Positions 24,245 to 32,572 of a DNA stretch of 64,000 nt are shown in pieces. The notes beneath the pieces were generated by a model, which was given only the letters and a program-made list of their open reading frames with translations, ran no database searches and was not told the origin of the DNA. The stretch is from Curvibacter microcysteis. GTDB taxonomy: Bacteria; Pseudomonadota; Gammaproteobacteria; Burkholderiales; Burkholderiaceae_C. The stretch lies in assembly GCF_028649455.1 (NCBI RefSeq), contig NZ_JAQSIO010000002.1, positions 310,001 through 374,000 on the forward strand, read 5' to 3'. The translations under genes were made by a program, and so were the position numbers. The stretch's first letter is position 1. Every line of letters begins with the position of its first letter.

Positions 24245-24940
24245 TCAGGCCACGCGCAGCTTGAGTTCACCCAGGCCGCTGACGCCGCCTTCGAGCAGAT
24301 CGCCTCGCACCACAGCGCTCACGCCTTCGGGCGTGCCGGTGTAGATCAGGTCGCCCGGTGCCAATTCCCAGGCAGCGGACAGGTGCTCGATGGTTTCGGC
24401 GATGTTCCAGATCAGCTTGGCCACGGTGCTGGACTGGCGCGTTTCGCCATTGACCTGGAGCCAGATGTCGGCCTGGCTGACATCGCCTGCTTGGGCCGCC
24501 GGGGTGATGGGGCCAATGGGCGCACCGTGGTCAAAGGCCTTGCCAATGCACCAGGGGCGGCCCTGCTTCTTCATCTCGTTTTGCAGGTCGCGGCGCGTCA
24601 TGTCCAGGCCCACGGCGTAGCCGTAGATGTGCTTGAACGCGTCGGCCGCAGCGATGTTGCGGCCGCCCACGCCAATGGCCACTACCAGTTCGATCTCGTG
24701 GTGGAAGTTCTGCGTCAGGCTGGGGTAGGGCAGGCTGCCGGTGGTGCCGGCATCGACCACCACCAGCGCGTCGGCGGGCTTGAGGAAGAAGAAGGGCGGT
24801 TCACGGCCGGTGAAACCCATTTCCTTGGCGTGTTCTTCGTAGTTGCGGCCCACGCAGTAGACGCGGCGCACCGGAAAGCGGTCGCTGGTGCCCAGCACTG
24901 GCACGCTGGCCACCGGGCTGGCCGGAATGACAAAACTCAT
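24245..24940 (-). CDS. Fumarylacetoacetate hydrolase family protein (fumarylpyruvate hydrolase-like)
   Basis: 231 aa, the short one-domain form. It shows RRVYCVGRNYEEHAKEMG, the metal-binding HHEIELVVAIG and a downstream Asp in GLDMTRRDLQ, and GDLIYTGTPEGV near the end. Members cleave C-C bonds of acylpyruvates or fumarylacetoacetate. The short form with EHAKEMG is typical of fumarylpyruvate hydrolases of the gentisate route, and a zeta-class GST isomerase gene lies close by. No ring-cleavage dioxygenase is in the window. Confidence 0.85.
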   Translation of the reverse strand: MSFVIPASPVASVPVLGTSDRFPVRRVYCVGRNYEEHAKEMGFTGREPPFFFLKPADALVVVDAGTTGSLPYPSLTQNFHHEIELVVAIGVGGRNIAAADAFKHIYGYAVGLDMTRRDLQNEMKKQGRPWCIGKAFDHGAPIGPITPAAQAGDVSQADIWLQVNGETRQSSTVAKLIWNIAETIEHLSAAWELAPGDLIYTGTPEGVSAVVRGDLLEGGVSGLGELKLRVA

Positions 24941-24981
24941 GGCTGACTTTCGTTCAATGGAGGGAGATCGGCAGGCCGCGC

Positions 24982-25290
24982 TCAGGCGGCGCTGGACTGG
25001 GTGACCAGCTCAAAGTGCTCGACCACCGGCGGGGCCGCGAAGAACGGGCCGACGATGGCACGCCACTCGGCGAACAGCGGTGACTCACGGAAGCCGACCG
25101 TGTGGGCTTCCAGGGTGTCCCATTGAATTTGCAGCACATAGCGCTCCGGCGATTCGATGCCGTGGTGCACGCTGAAACCGCGTGCGCCCACCGCCCGGCT
25201 GATGACGCTGCGCAGGCCGCGCTCGATAGCTTCTTCAAAGGCCTTCTGCTGGCCAGGCTGGATGCGGATGTCCGCGAGCTCAAGAATCAT
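24982..25290 (-). CDS. Antibiotic-biosynthesis-monooxygenase (ABM) domain protein
   Basis: 102 aa from the ATG at 25290, preceded by AAGAGA; an upstream in-frame ATG at 25317 is less likely. The ferredoxin-like ABM fold is indicated by MILELADIRIQPGQQKAFEE, then YVLQIQWDTLEAHTVGFRESP. Small ABM proteins act as cofactor-free oxygenases or as simple dimeric folds with unknown ligands. It is 41 bases upstream of the FAH-family gene, in the same direction. Confidence 0.75.
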   Translation of the reverse strand: MILELADIRIQPGQQKAFEEAIERGLRSVISRAVGARGFSVHHGIESPERYVLQIQWDTLEAHTVGFRESPLFAEWRAIVGPFFAAPPVVEHFELVTQSSAA

Positions 25291-25358
25291 GTCGTCTCTT
25301 TCTGTGGTGTCGAACAAGGACGGGTCACAGTCTACCGTCAGCCTTTATCCTCGGCAGC

Positions 25359-25997
25359 ATGAAGCTCTTCAACTATTTCCGTTCCTCCGCGTCCTTTCGG
25401 GTGCGCATCGCTTTGCAGCTCAAGGGCCTGCCTTACGAGTACGTGCCGGTGCATTTGGTCAAGGGCGAGCAGTGCGCTCCGGCCTACACCAGCCTGGTCG
25501 GTGACGCGCTCGTGCCCATGCTTGACGTCGATGGCGCGCACCTGACCCAGTCCATGGCCATCATCGAATACCTCGATGAAACCCACCCGCAACCGGCGTT
25601 GATGCCCGCCGACGCGCTGGGCCGGGCCCGGGTGCGGGCCCTGGCGCAGACCGTGGCCTGCGAGATCCACCCCATCAACAACCTGCGCGTGCTCAAGTAC
25701 CTGAGCCGTGACCTGGGGGTGGACGAGGACGCCAAGAACACCTGGTACCGCCACTGGGTGCGCCTGGGACTGGAGGCCTTTGAGCGCCAGTTGCAGCAGC
25801 CCGCCACCGGCCGCTTCTGCCATGGCGACACGCCCACGCTGGCCGACTGTTGCCTGGTGCCGCAGATCTTCAACGGCCAGCGCTTCAAGGTGAACTTCGA
25901 GGGGCTGGACCGCACGATGGCGGTGTTTGAGGCCTGCATGGCCCTGGAGGCCTTCCAGCGCGCCCAGCCCAGCCAATGCCCCGACGCGGAGGCCTGA
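25359..25997 (+). CDS. maiA: Maleylacetoacetate isomerase (zeta-class GST)
   Basis: 212 aa. The zeta-class signature SSASFRVRIAL is at residues 9-19, with the thioredoxin-like domain continuing to QSMAIIEYLDETHP and the helical domain after it. The enzyme uses glutathione to isomerise maleylacetoacetate (tyrosine/homogentisate route) or maleylpyruvate (gentisate route). The divergent FAH-family gene would take the next step in either route. Its stop overlaps the next start (TGATG). Confidence 0.88.
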   Translation: MKLFNYFRSSASFRVRIALQLKGLPYEYVPVHLVKGEQCAPAYTSLVGDALVPMLDVDGAHLTQSMAIIEYLDETHPQPALMPADALGRARVRALAQTVACEIHPINNLRVLKYLSRDLGVDEDAKNTWYRHWVRLGLEAFERQLQQPATGRFCHGDTPTLADCCLVPQIFNGQRFKVNFEGLDRTMAVFEACMALEAFQRAQPSQCPDAEA

Positions 25998-26815
25998 TGA
26001 GCGAGCCGCTGCCCTTGGCACCCGGGGCTTATCTGGCGCCCGACTGGCCCGCCCCGCCGGGCGTGCGTGCGCTGTGCACCACGCGCGCAGGCGGGGTCAG
26101 CGCCGCGCCCTGGGATTCGCTCAACCTCGGAGCCCATGTCCAGGACGACCCAGCCCATGTGGCCGCCAACCGTGCCATTTTGCAGGCCGAGGTGTCGCGC
26201 CGTGGCGGGGGCGAGTTGCTGTTCCTGAACCAGGTGCATGGTCAGCGCGTGCTGCGCCTGGCGCCTGGGGCCGCACTGCCCCAGGGCCAGGACGCCGATG
26301 GTGTGCTGGCTGCCCAGCCGGGCGTGGCGCTGGTGATGATGGTGGCCGATTGCCTGCCGGTGCTGTTCACCGACACCGAGGGCCGCCGCGTGGCCGCCGT
26401 GCACGCGGGTTGGCGTGGTTTGGCGGGCGGCATCCTGGAGGCGGCCGTGGCTTCTCTGGCGGCGCCCGCCGAGGACGGCCCGGGTGTCCCGGCCACGTCG
26501 GTCATGGCCTGGCTGGGGCCTTGCATTGGCCCGAGCGCTTTCGAGGTCGGGCCCGAGGTGCGCGAGGCCTTTGTGCAGGCTGATCCGGCGGCAGCTTCGG
26601 CGTTTGCGGCGCAGCCGGACGGGCGTTGGCTCGCCGATCTGCCTGCCCTGGCCCGTCAGCGCCTGGCGGCTTCAGGTGTCAGTGCCGTGTATGGCAACGA
26701 TGGCACAAAGCCCTGGTGTACCTGTTCCGACTCAACGCTTTTCTTCTCGCACCGACGCGACAGTCGCCGCTTCGGTCATACCGGTCGCCTGGCGGCTTGC
26801 ATCTGGCGGGTTTGA
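25997..26815 (+). CDS. pgeF: Peptidoglycan editing factor PgeF (YfiH/laccase-domain)
   Basis: 272 aa from the ATG that overlaps the upstream stop by one base. The family's metal site is complete: LNQVHG, VADCLPVLF, HAGWRGL and GPCIGPSAFEVG. YfiH proteins remove wrongly incorporated residues from peptidoglycan precursors; older annotations call them multicopper polyphenol oxidases. In Burkholderiales the gene is commonly found upstream of phaC, as here. The last 84 bases are overlapped by the gene on the other strand. Confidence 0.88.
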   Translation: MSEPLPLAPGAYLAPDWPAPPGVRALCTTRAGGVSAAPWDSLNLGAHVQDDPAHVAANRAILQAEVSRRGGGELLFLNQVHGQRVLRLAPGAALPQGQDADGVLAAQPGVALVMMVADCLPVLFTDTEGRRVAAVHAGWRGLAGGILEAAVASLAAPAEDGPGVPATSVMAWLGPCIGPSAFEVGPEVREAFVQADPAAASAFAAQPDGRWLADLPALARQRLAASGVSAVYGNDGTKPWCTCSDSTLFFSHRRDSRRFGHTGRLAACIWRV

Positions 26816-27094
26816 GGGGGCTGCTTCAGTGGGCCGTGGGGTCGCCTCTGCCGGGTCCGAAGCTTGCTTGGCTGCTGCCGCGGCCAGGACTTCCGCGCGT
26901 TCTGCGGCCTCTTTGGCCTTCAGTGCCCGGCGCCTGGCGGGCGAGCCCATCAGGTAAAGCACTACTGACATAGGCAGCAGGCCATAGAGTACAAAGGTGA
27001 TGAGTGCCCCCAAAAGGGACCCGGTGGTGTTGGTGGCCTCGGCCACCGCCATCATCAGAGCGACATAAAGCCATGCGATAAGGACGAGGTACAT
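26732..27094 (-). CDS. Small two-helix membrane protein with charged Ala-rich tail
   Basis: 120 aa. Two hydrophobic helices (residues about 3-21 and 27-49) are followed by a basic turn GSPARRRALKAKEAAERAE and a disordered Ala/Pro/Glu tail. The 3' end lies antisense to the end of pgeF. Similar small genes sit between pgeF and phaC in related genomes. Its role is unknown. Confidence 0.55.
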   Translation of the reverse strand: MYLVLIAWLYVALMMAVAEATNTTGSLLGALITFVLYGLLPMSVVLYLMGSPARRRALKAKEAAERAEVLAAAAAKQASDPAEATPRPTEAAPSNPPDASRQATGMTEAATVASVREEKR

Positions 27095-27140
27095 GTTGTT
27101 TTAAGAGCGTAGCCGTGGGGAGACGATTCTGTTAAAAATC

Positions 27141-27152
27141 AGGGTTAACCCT
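27141..27152. promoter_or_regulatory. AGGGTTAACCCT palindrome in the phaC leader
   Basis: A perfect 12-bp palindrome 36 bases before the phaC start, in the AT-richer leader that also contains TATAAA. It is a candidate operator for PHA-cycle control or part of the promoter. A good ribosome site, GAGGAG, lies at 27177-27182. Confidence 0.45.
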
Positions 27153-27187
27153 AAATCTATAAACCAGACCATTCGTGAGGAGACAAC

Positions 27188-28897
27188 ATGAATTCTGAAG
27201 CACCTTGGGGCCCAGGGGCTCAACCCTTCCAACAAATGCTGGGTGACGGCTGGGCCAAGGCCATGCAAGCCTTCCAGCAGTTTGCGCCACCGATTGGCAG
27301 CTTGCCCGCTGCACCTTCCCTGCCCCAGCTGAGCTTTGATGCCGACAAGCTCCAGCAGCTGCAGCAGCAGTACCTGAACGACGCCACCGAGCTCTGGAAC
27401 GCCAGCTTGCGCGGCACCCCGCCCGCAGCCGACCGCCGCTTTTCAGGCGATGCCTGGGCGCACAACCCTCTGGCCAGCTTCACCGCCGCGATTTACCTGC
27501 TCAACAGCCGCACCTTGAACGGTCTGGCCGATGCGGTGCAAAGCGACGACAAGACCCGAGCCCGCCTGCGCTTTGCGGTCGAGCAATGGGCGGCTGCCAC
27601 AGCGCCCAGCAACTACCTGGCCTTCAACGCCGAGGCCCAGAAGAAGGCCCTGGAATCCAAGGGCGAGAGCATTGCCAAAGGCTTGCAAAACCTGGTTCAT
27701 GACCTGCAGCAAGGCCACATGAGCCAGACCGACGAGAGCCTGTTTGAAGTGGGCCGCAACGTGGCCACCACCGAAGGCGCGATCGTGTTCGAGAACGAGC
27801 TGTTCCAGCTCATCGAATACAAGCCCTTGACGGCCAAGGTGCATGAGCGGCCTTTCCTGCTCATCCCGCCTTGCATCAACAAGTTCTACATCCTCGACTT
27901 GCAGCCCGAGAACTCGCTGATCCGTTACGCCGTTGAACAGGGCCACCGCACCTTTGTGGTCAGCTGGCGCAACCCCGACGAATCCCTGTCGCACAAGACC
28001 TGGGACGACTACATCGAAGACGCGGCCATCCTGGCCATCCACACTGTGCAGGCGATCACGGGTGCGCCCACCATCAACGCACTGGGCTTTTGCGTGGGCG
28101 GCACCATCCTGGGCACGGCGCTGGCGGTGCTGGCGGCCCGGGGCGAGAAGCCGGTGGAGTCCGCCACCTTCCTCACCACCTTCCTGGATTTCTCGGACAC
28201 CGGGGTGCTCGACCTGTTCATTGACGAGGCCTTCGTCAAGTTCCGTGAGATGCAAATGGGGCAGGGCGGCCTGCTCAAGGGCCAGGAGCTGGCCTCGACC
28301 TTCAGCTTCCTGCGTCCCAACGACCTGGTCTGGAACTACGTGGTGGGCAACTACCTCAAGGGCGAAACCCCGCCACCGTTCGACCTGCTGTACTGGAACG
28401 CCGACTCGACCAACCTGCCCGGCCCGTTCTACGCCTGGTACCTGCGCAACACCTATTTCGAGAACAACCTGGTCAAGCCCGGCAAGGCGGTGGTCTGCGG
28501 TGAGGCGGTGGACCTGGGCCAGGTGGACATCCCGGTCTATCTGTACGGCTCGCGTGAAGACCACATCGTGCCCATCGGGGGCGCTTACGCGTCGACGCGT
28601 CACTTGCCCGGCAAAAAGCGCTTTGTGATGGGGGCTTCGGGCCACATCGCCGGCGTCATCAACCCGCCGGCCAAGAACAAGCGCAGCCACTGGATTCGGG
28701 CCGACGGCAAGTTGCCGCCGACCCAGGCCGAGTGGCTGGCCGGGGCACAGGAGCACCCGGGCAGCTGGTGGACCGACTGGTCGCAGTGGCTCAAGGGCCA
28801 TGCAGGCAAGCTGGTGCCGGCCCCCAAGACCTATGGCAAAGGACGTTACAAGGCCATCGAGCCGGCGCCCGGACGCTATGTGAAACAAAAAGCCTGA
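27188..28897 (+). CDS. phaC: Class I poly(3-hydroxyalkanoate) synthase
   Basis: 569 aa, usual for class I. The lipase-like box is GFCVGG with the nucleophile Cys302; Asp458 (SREDHIVP) and His486 (GASGHIAGV) complete the triad. The N-terminal 90 residues are the variable domain that influences granule binding. It polymerises 3-hydroxybutyryl-CoA into PHB on the surface of cytoplasmic granules. It is the first gene of phaCAB, with the thiolase and reductase directly downstream. Confidence 0.95.
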   Translation: MNSEAPWGPGAQPFQQMLGDGWAKAMQAFQQFAPPIGSLPAAPSLPQLSFDADKLQQLQQQYLNDATELWNASLRGTPPAADRRFSGDAWAHNPLASFTAAIYLLNSRTLNGLADAVQSDDKTRARLRFAVEQWAAATAPSNYLAFNAEAQKKALESKGESIAKGLQNLVHDLQQGHMSQTDESLFEVGRNVATTEGAIVFENELFQLIEYKPLTAKVHERPFLLIPPCINKFYILDLQPENSLIRYAVEQGHRTFVVSWRNPDESLSHKTWDDYIEDAAILAIHTVQAITGAPTINALGFCVGGTILGTALAVLAARGEKPVESATFLTTFLDFSDTGVLDLFIDEAFVKFREMQMGQGGLLKGQELASTFSFLRPNDLVWNYVVGNYLKGETPPPFDLLYWNADSTNLPGPFYAWYLRNTYFENNLVKPGKAVVCGEAVDLGQVDIPVYLYGSREDHIVPIGGAYASTRHLPGKKRFVMGASGHIAGVINPPAKNKRSHWIRADGKLPPTQAEWLAGAQEHPGSWWTDWSQWLKGHAGKLVPAPKTYGKGRYKAIEPAPGRYVKQKA

Positions 28898-28951
28898 CTT
28901 TTCACGCCGAGGTCAATTTTCTGACCTCTTTTTTCAGGCAAGCTTATTGCT

Positions 28952-28977
28952 CGGCTCTGCGACGCGTTGCAGAGCCG
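28952..28977 (+). other. Intercistronic hairpin between phaC and phaA
   Basis: CGGCTCTGC, loop GACGCGTT, GCAGAGCCG: a perfect 9-bp stem without a U-run. It probably stabilises or processes the phaCAB message, allowing different levels of synthase and thiolase. Confidence 0.5.
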
Positions 28978-29014
28978 CGCTAAAAACACAACACGACAAC
29001 CTCAGGAGCATTCC

Positions 29015-30193
29015 ATGGAAGACATCGTCATCGTTTCGGCCGCGCGCACGGCCATTGGCAAGTTTGGCGGTTCGCTGTCCAAGATCCCGGCCACTGAGCT
29101 GGGCGCCCAAGTCCTGCGCGAGGTGCTGCGCCGCAGCGGCCTGCAGGCCGACCAAGTCGGTGAAGTCATCCTGGGCCAGGTGCTGGCCGCCGGTGCCGGT
29201 CAGAACCCGGCGCGTCAAGCCGTGATCAAGAGCGGTTTTGACAAGGGCACGCCGGGCTTGACCATCAACGCCGTGTGCGGTTCGGGCCTGAAGGCTGTGA
29301 TGCTGGCGGCTCAAGCCGTGGCCACGGGCGACAGCGACATCGTGATCGCTGGCGGCCAGGAAAACATGAGCCTCTCGCCCCACGTCCTGCCGGGCTCGCG
29401 CGACGGTCAACGCATGGGCGACTGGAAGATGGTCGACACCATGATCGTGGACGGCCTGTGGGACGTCTACAACCAGTACCACATGGGCATCACCGCCGAG
29501 AACGTGGCCAAGCAATACGGCATCACCCGTGAACAGCAGGATGCCCTGGCCCTGGCCTCGCAGACCAAGGCCGCTGCCGCCCAAGACGCGGGCCGCTTCA
29601 AGGACGAAATCGTGCCGGTCAGCATCCCCCAAAAGAAGGGCGACCCGCTGATTTTTGACGCCGACGAATTCATCAACCGCAAGACCAACGCCGACGCCTT
29701 GTCGGGTCTGCGCCCCGCCTTTGACAAGGCCGGCAGCGTGACCGCGGGCAACGCTTCGGGCATCAACGACGGCGCGGCCGCCGTGATGGTGATGACGGCT
29801 TCGCGCGCGGCCAGCCTGGGCCTCAAGCCCCTGGGTCGCATCGCCAGCTACGCCACCTCGGGCCTGGATCCCGCCTACATGGGCATGGGCCCGGTGCCCG
29901 CATCCACCAAGGCGCTGCAACGCGCCGGCTGGAAGGCTGCAGACCTGGACCTTCTCGAAATCAACGAAGCTTTCGCCGCCCAAGCCTGTGCCGTCAACCA
30001 AGAAATGGGTTGGGACACGAGCAAGGTGAACGTCAACGGTGGCGCGATTGCCCTGGGGCACCCCATTGGTGCTTCGGGCTGCCGCATTTTGGTGACGCTG
30101 CTGCATGAAATGCAACGCCGCGACGCCAAGAAGGGCATCGCTTCGCTGTGCATCGGGGGTGGCATGGGAGTTGCCCTAACCATCGAGCGTTGA
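29015..30193 (+). CDS. phaA: Acetyl-CoA C-acetyltransferase (beta-ketothiolase)
   Basis: 392 aa from the ATG at 29015, preceded by AGGAG. Catalytic residues: Cys88 (NAVCGSGLKAV), His349 (ALGHPIGASG) and Cys379 (CIGGGMG). It condenses two acetyl-CoA into acetoacetyl-CoA for PHB synthesis. The order phaC-phaA-phaB matches that of Cupriavidus and relatives. Confidence 0.95.
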   Translation: MEDIVIVSAARTAIGKFGGSLSKIPATELGAQVLREVLRRSGLQADQVGEVILGQVLAAGAGQNPARQAVIKSGFDKGTPGLTINAVCGSGLKAVMLAAQAVATGDSDIVIAGGQENMSLSPHVLPGSRDGQRMGDWKMVDTMIVDGLWDVYNQYHMGITAENVAKQYGITREQQDALALASQTKAAAAQDAGRFKDEIVPVSIPQKKGDPLIFDADEFINRKTNADALSGLRPAFDKAGSVTAGNASGINDGAAAVMVMTASRAASLGLKPLGRIASYATSGLDPAYMGMGPVPASTKALQRAGWKAADLDLLEINEAFAAQACAVNQEMGWDTSKVNVNGGAIALGHPIGASGCRILVTLLHEMQRRDAKKGIASLCIGGGMGVALTIER

Positions 30194-30228
30194 TTTGCCC
30201 TTCAAAATGGCAAGAAGGCCGAGCCGTC

Positions 30229-30246
30229 AGGCTCGGTTTGCGGAGC
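30229..30246 (+). other. Intercistronic hairpin between phaA and phaB
   Basis: CCGAGCC-GTCA-GGCTCGG followed by TTTG. The U-run is short, so partial termination or mRNA processing between phaA and phaB is more likely than full termination. Confidence 0.5.
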
Positions 30247-30322
30247 ACCCGCTGGAGCGGGCCTCCAAATCAGGCGCAACAGCTATAAATCGCATAGCAA
30301 AAACATAATCAGGAGCGTTTTC

Positions 30323-31060
30323 ATGAGTCAAAAAGTAGCGTACGTCACCGGTGGCATGGGCGGCATCGGAACCGCCATCTGCCAGCGCCTGCACAAAGAA
30401 GGTTTCAAGGTCATCGCCGGCTGCGGCCCGACGCGTGACTACGCCAAATGGCTGGCCGAGCAAAAGGCCCTGGGCTACACCTTCTACGCCTCTGCAGGCA
30501 ACGTCGGTGACTGGGACTCGACGGTCGAGGCCTTCAGCAAGTCCAAGGCGGAGCACGGCTCCATCGACGTGCTGGTCAACAACGCGGGGATCACCCGTGA
30601 CCGCATGTTCCTCAAGATGACCCGCGAGGACTGGGACGCCGTGATCGAAACCAACCTGAACAGCATGTTCAACGTCACCAAGCAAGTGGTGGGCGACATG
30701 GTGGAAAAGGGCTGGGGCCGCATCGTCAACATCTCGTCGGTCAACGGTGAGAAGGGCCAAGCCGGTCAAACCAACTACTCGGCCGCCAAGGCCGGCATGC
30801 ACGGTTTCACCATGGCTTTGGCCCAAGAACTGGCCACCAAGGGCGTGACGGTCAACACCGTGAGCCCGGGCTACATCGGCACCGACATGGTCAAGGCCAT
30901 CCGCCCTGACGTGCTCGACAAGATCGTGGGCACCATCCCCGTCAAGCGCCTGGGCGAGCCCAGCGAAATCGCGTCCATCATCGCCTGGCTGGCGTCGGAC
31001 GAAGGTGGCTACTCCACCGGCGCCGACTTCTCGGTCAACGGCGGCCTGCACATGGGCTGA
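30323..31060 (+). CDS. phaB: Acetoacetyl-CoA reductase (SDR family)
   Basis: 245 aa, with CAGGAG upstream. Cofactor motif VTGGMGGIGTAICQRL, catalytic Ser in NISSVNGEKGQ and the Tyr-x3-Lys in NYSAAKAG. It reduces acetoacetyl-CoA to (R)-3-hydroxybutyryl-CoA with NADPH, the substrate of PhaC. It closes the operon before a strong terminator. Confidence 0.95.
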   Translation: MSQKVAYVTGGMGGIGTAICQRLHKEGFKVIAGCGPTRDYAKWLAEQKALGYTFYASAGNVGDWDSTVEAFSKSKAEHGSIDVLVNNAGITRDRMFLKMTREDWDAVIETNLNSMFNVTKQVVGDMVEKGWGRIVNISSVNGEKGQAGQTNYSAAKAGMHGFTMALAQELATKGVTVNTVSPGYIGTDMVKAIRPDVLDKIVGTIPVKRLGEPSEIASIIAWLASDEGGYSTGADFSVNGGLHMG

Positions 31061-31080
31061 CGAGCGCTTGTCGCTCTCCA

Positions 31081-31108
31081 AAAACCCGCTTCGGCGGGTT
31101 TTTTTTCG
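31081..31108 (+). terminator. Rho-independent terminator of phaCAB
   Basis: AAACCCGC-TTCG-GCGGGTTT followed by TTTTTT, about 20 bases after the phaB stop. Confidence 0.9.
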
Positions 31109-31278
31109 CCTGGACCGAACATCCGGGGAACCTGGGGGCGCTGGGTGATTCGGACTGAAATGGGTAAGCTCCTTCTGACCATCGGAAGAGACTTGCTCGT
31201 CGACGGATGGCACAGGGAGGCTCGCGTGCCATTGGGGGTTTCGGCCCAGCGTTCAACATCACTACAAGGATCTTTCTC

Positions 31279-32535
31279 ATGCCCCACAGCGTTTCCCTGA
31301 TCAGCACCATGGCGGTCGGCCTGGGCTTGTCCCTGGTGTTCGGCTTCCTGGCCGTGCGCCTGCGTTTGCCGGCGCTGGTGGGTTATTTGCTGACGGGCAT
31401 GATCGTGGGCCCCTTCACGCCAGGCTTTGTGGCGGATGCCGAGATCGCTTCGCAACTGGCTGAGATCGGCATCATGCTGCTGATGTTTGGCGTGGGCCTG
31501 CATTTTTCGTTTGCCGACCTGCTGGCCGTGCGCCGCCTGGCCTTGCCCGGCGCCCTGGTGCAGATGACGGTGGCCACGTTGCTGGGCATGGGCCTGGCCT
31601 GGAGCTGGGGTTGGGGCTGGGGGCCGGCCTTGATGCTGGGGCTGGCGCTGTCGGTGGCCAGTACCGTGGTGTTGTTGCGGGCGCTGGAGTCCGCCAAGCT
31701 GACCGACTCTTTTGTCGGGCGGGCTTCCATCGGTTGGCTGGTGGTCGAAGACCTGGCCATGGTTCTGGTGCTGGTGTTGCTGCCGCCGCTGGCCGGCGTC
31801 TTGGGTGGGACGGTGGCCGAGTCCGAGGCCAGCAGCCACTCGCTGGGCATGACCATGGCCCTGACCTTGCTGCGCGTCGGGGCGTTTGTGGCCCTGATGC
31901 TGGTCTTGGGCCGGCGCCTTTTCCCCTGGTTGCTGCTGCAAGTGCACAAAACGGGCTCGCGCGAACTGTTCACCCTGTGCGTGGTGGTGGGCGCGGTGAG
32001 CATTGCTTACGCCTCGGCGGCCTTGTTTGGCGTGTCCTTCGCTCTCGGAGCCTTCTTTGCCGGCATGGTGATGCGTGAGTCCGAGTTCAGCCACCGTGCG
32101 GCGGAGGAGTCACTGCCACTGCGCGACGCGTTTGCCGTGCTGTTCTTTGTCTCGGTCGGCATGTTGTTCGATCCACAGGTGCTGTTGGACCGCCCGCTGC
32201 AGGTGCTGGCCGTGGTGCTGGTCATCATGCTGGGCAAGACGGTGGCGGCGGCCCTGTTGGTGCTGCTGTTCCGCCACCCCTTGAGCGTGGCGCTGAAGGT
32301 GGCGGCCAGCCTGGCACAGATTGGGGAGTTCTCTTTCATCCTGGTCGCCCTGGGGCGCAGCCTGGGCCTGCTGCCGCCCGAAGGGCAGAGCCTGATCGTG
32401 GCTGGTGCCTTGATCTCGATCGCGCTCAACCCCTTGATGTTCCATTCCATGGGGCCCTTGCAGCGCTGGTTGTGCCAGCGCTCGGCCTGGGCGCGGCGCC
32501 TGGAGCGGGCGGGGGACGTGCCCCCCGCAGCTTGA
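31279..32535 (+). CDS. CPA2 cation:proton antiporter (KefB/YbaL-like), lacking the RCK domain
   Basis: 418 aa from the ATG at 31279 (AAGGA upstream); the frame before it is not coding-like. The membrane part is typical of YbaL: LRLPALVGYLLTGMIVGPF, EIGIMLLMFGVGLHFSF, ALSVASTVVLLRALE and LAQIGEFSFILVALGRSLG, with about 12 helices. YbaL/KefB proteins usually continue with a cytosolic TrkA-N (RCK) nucleotide-binding domain after the last helix. Here the protein ends within 35 residues of it. The transport core looks intact, so it may work without nucleotide gating. Confidence 0.82.
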   Translation: MPHSVSLISTMAVGLGLSLVFGFLAVRLRLPALVGYLLTGMIVGPFTPGFVADAEIASQLAEIGIMLLMFGVGLHFSFADLLAVRRLALPGALVQMTVATLLGMGLAWSWGWGWGPALMLGLALSVASTVVLLRALESAKLTDSFVGRASIGWLVVEDLAMVLVLVLLPPLAGVLGGTVAESEASSHSLGMTMALTLLRVGAFVALMLVLGRRLFPWLLLQVHKTGSRELFTLCVVVGAVSIAYASAALFGVSFALGAFFAGMVMRESEFSHRAAEESLPLRDAFAVLFFVSVGMLFDPQVLLDRPLQVLAVVLVIMLGKTVAAALLVLLFRHPLSVALKVAASLAQIGEFSFILVALGRSLGLLPPEGQSLIVAGALISIALNPLMFHSMGPLQRWLCQRSAWARRLERAGDVPPAA

Positions 32536-32572
32536 CGCGCTCAACTTGGCCCTGGTGGCCTGGTGGCCGGTT

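Noticed and set aside
24982-25997. A complete gentisate or homogentisate pathway
   Set aside because: Only the isomerase and hydrolase steps are present; no ring-cleavage dioxygenase was found in the window, so the pathway cannot be claimed as complete.
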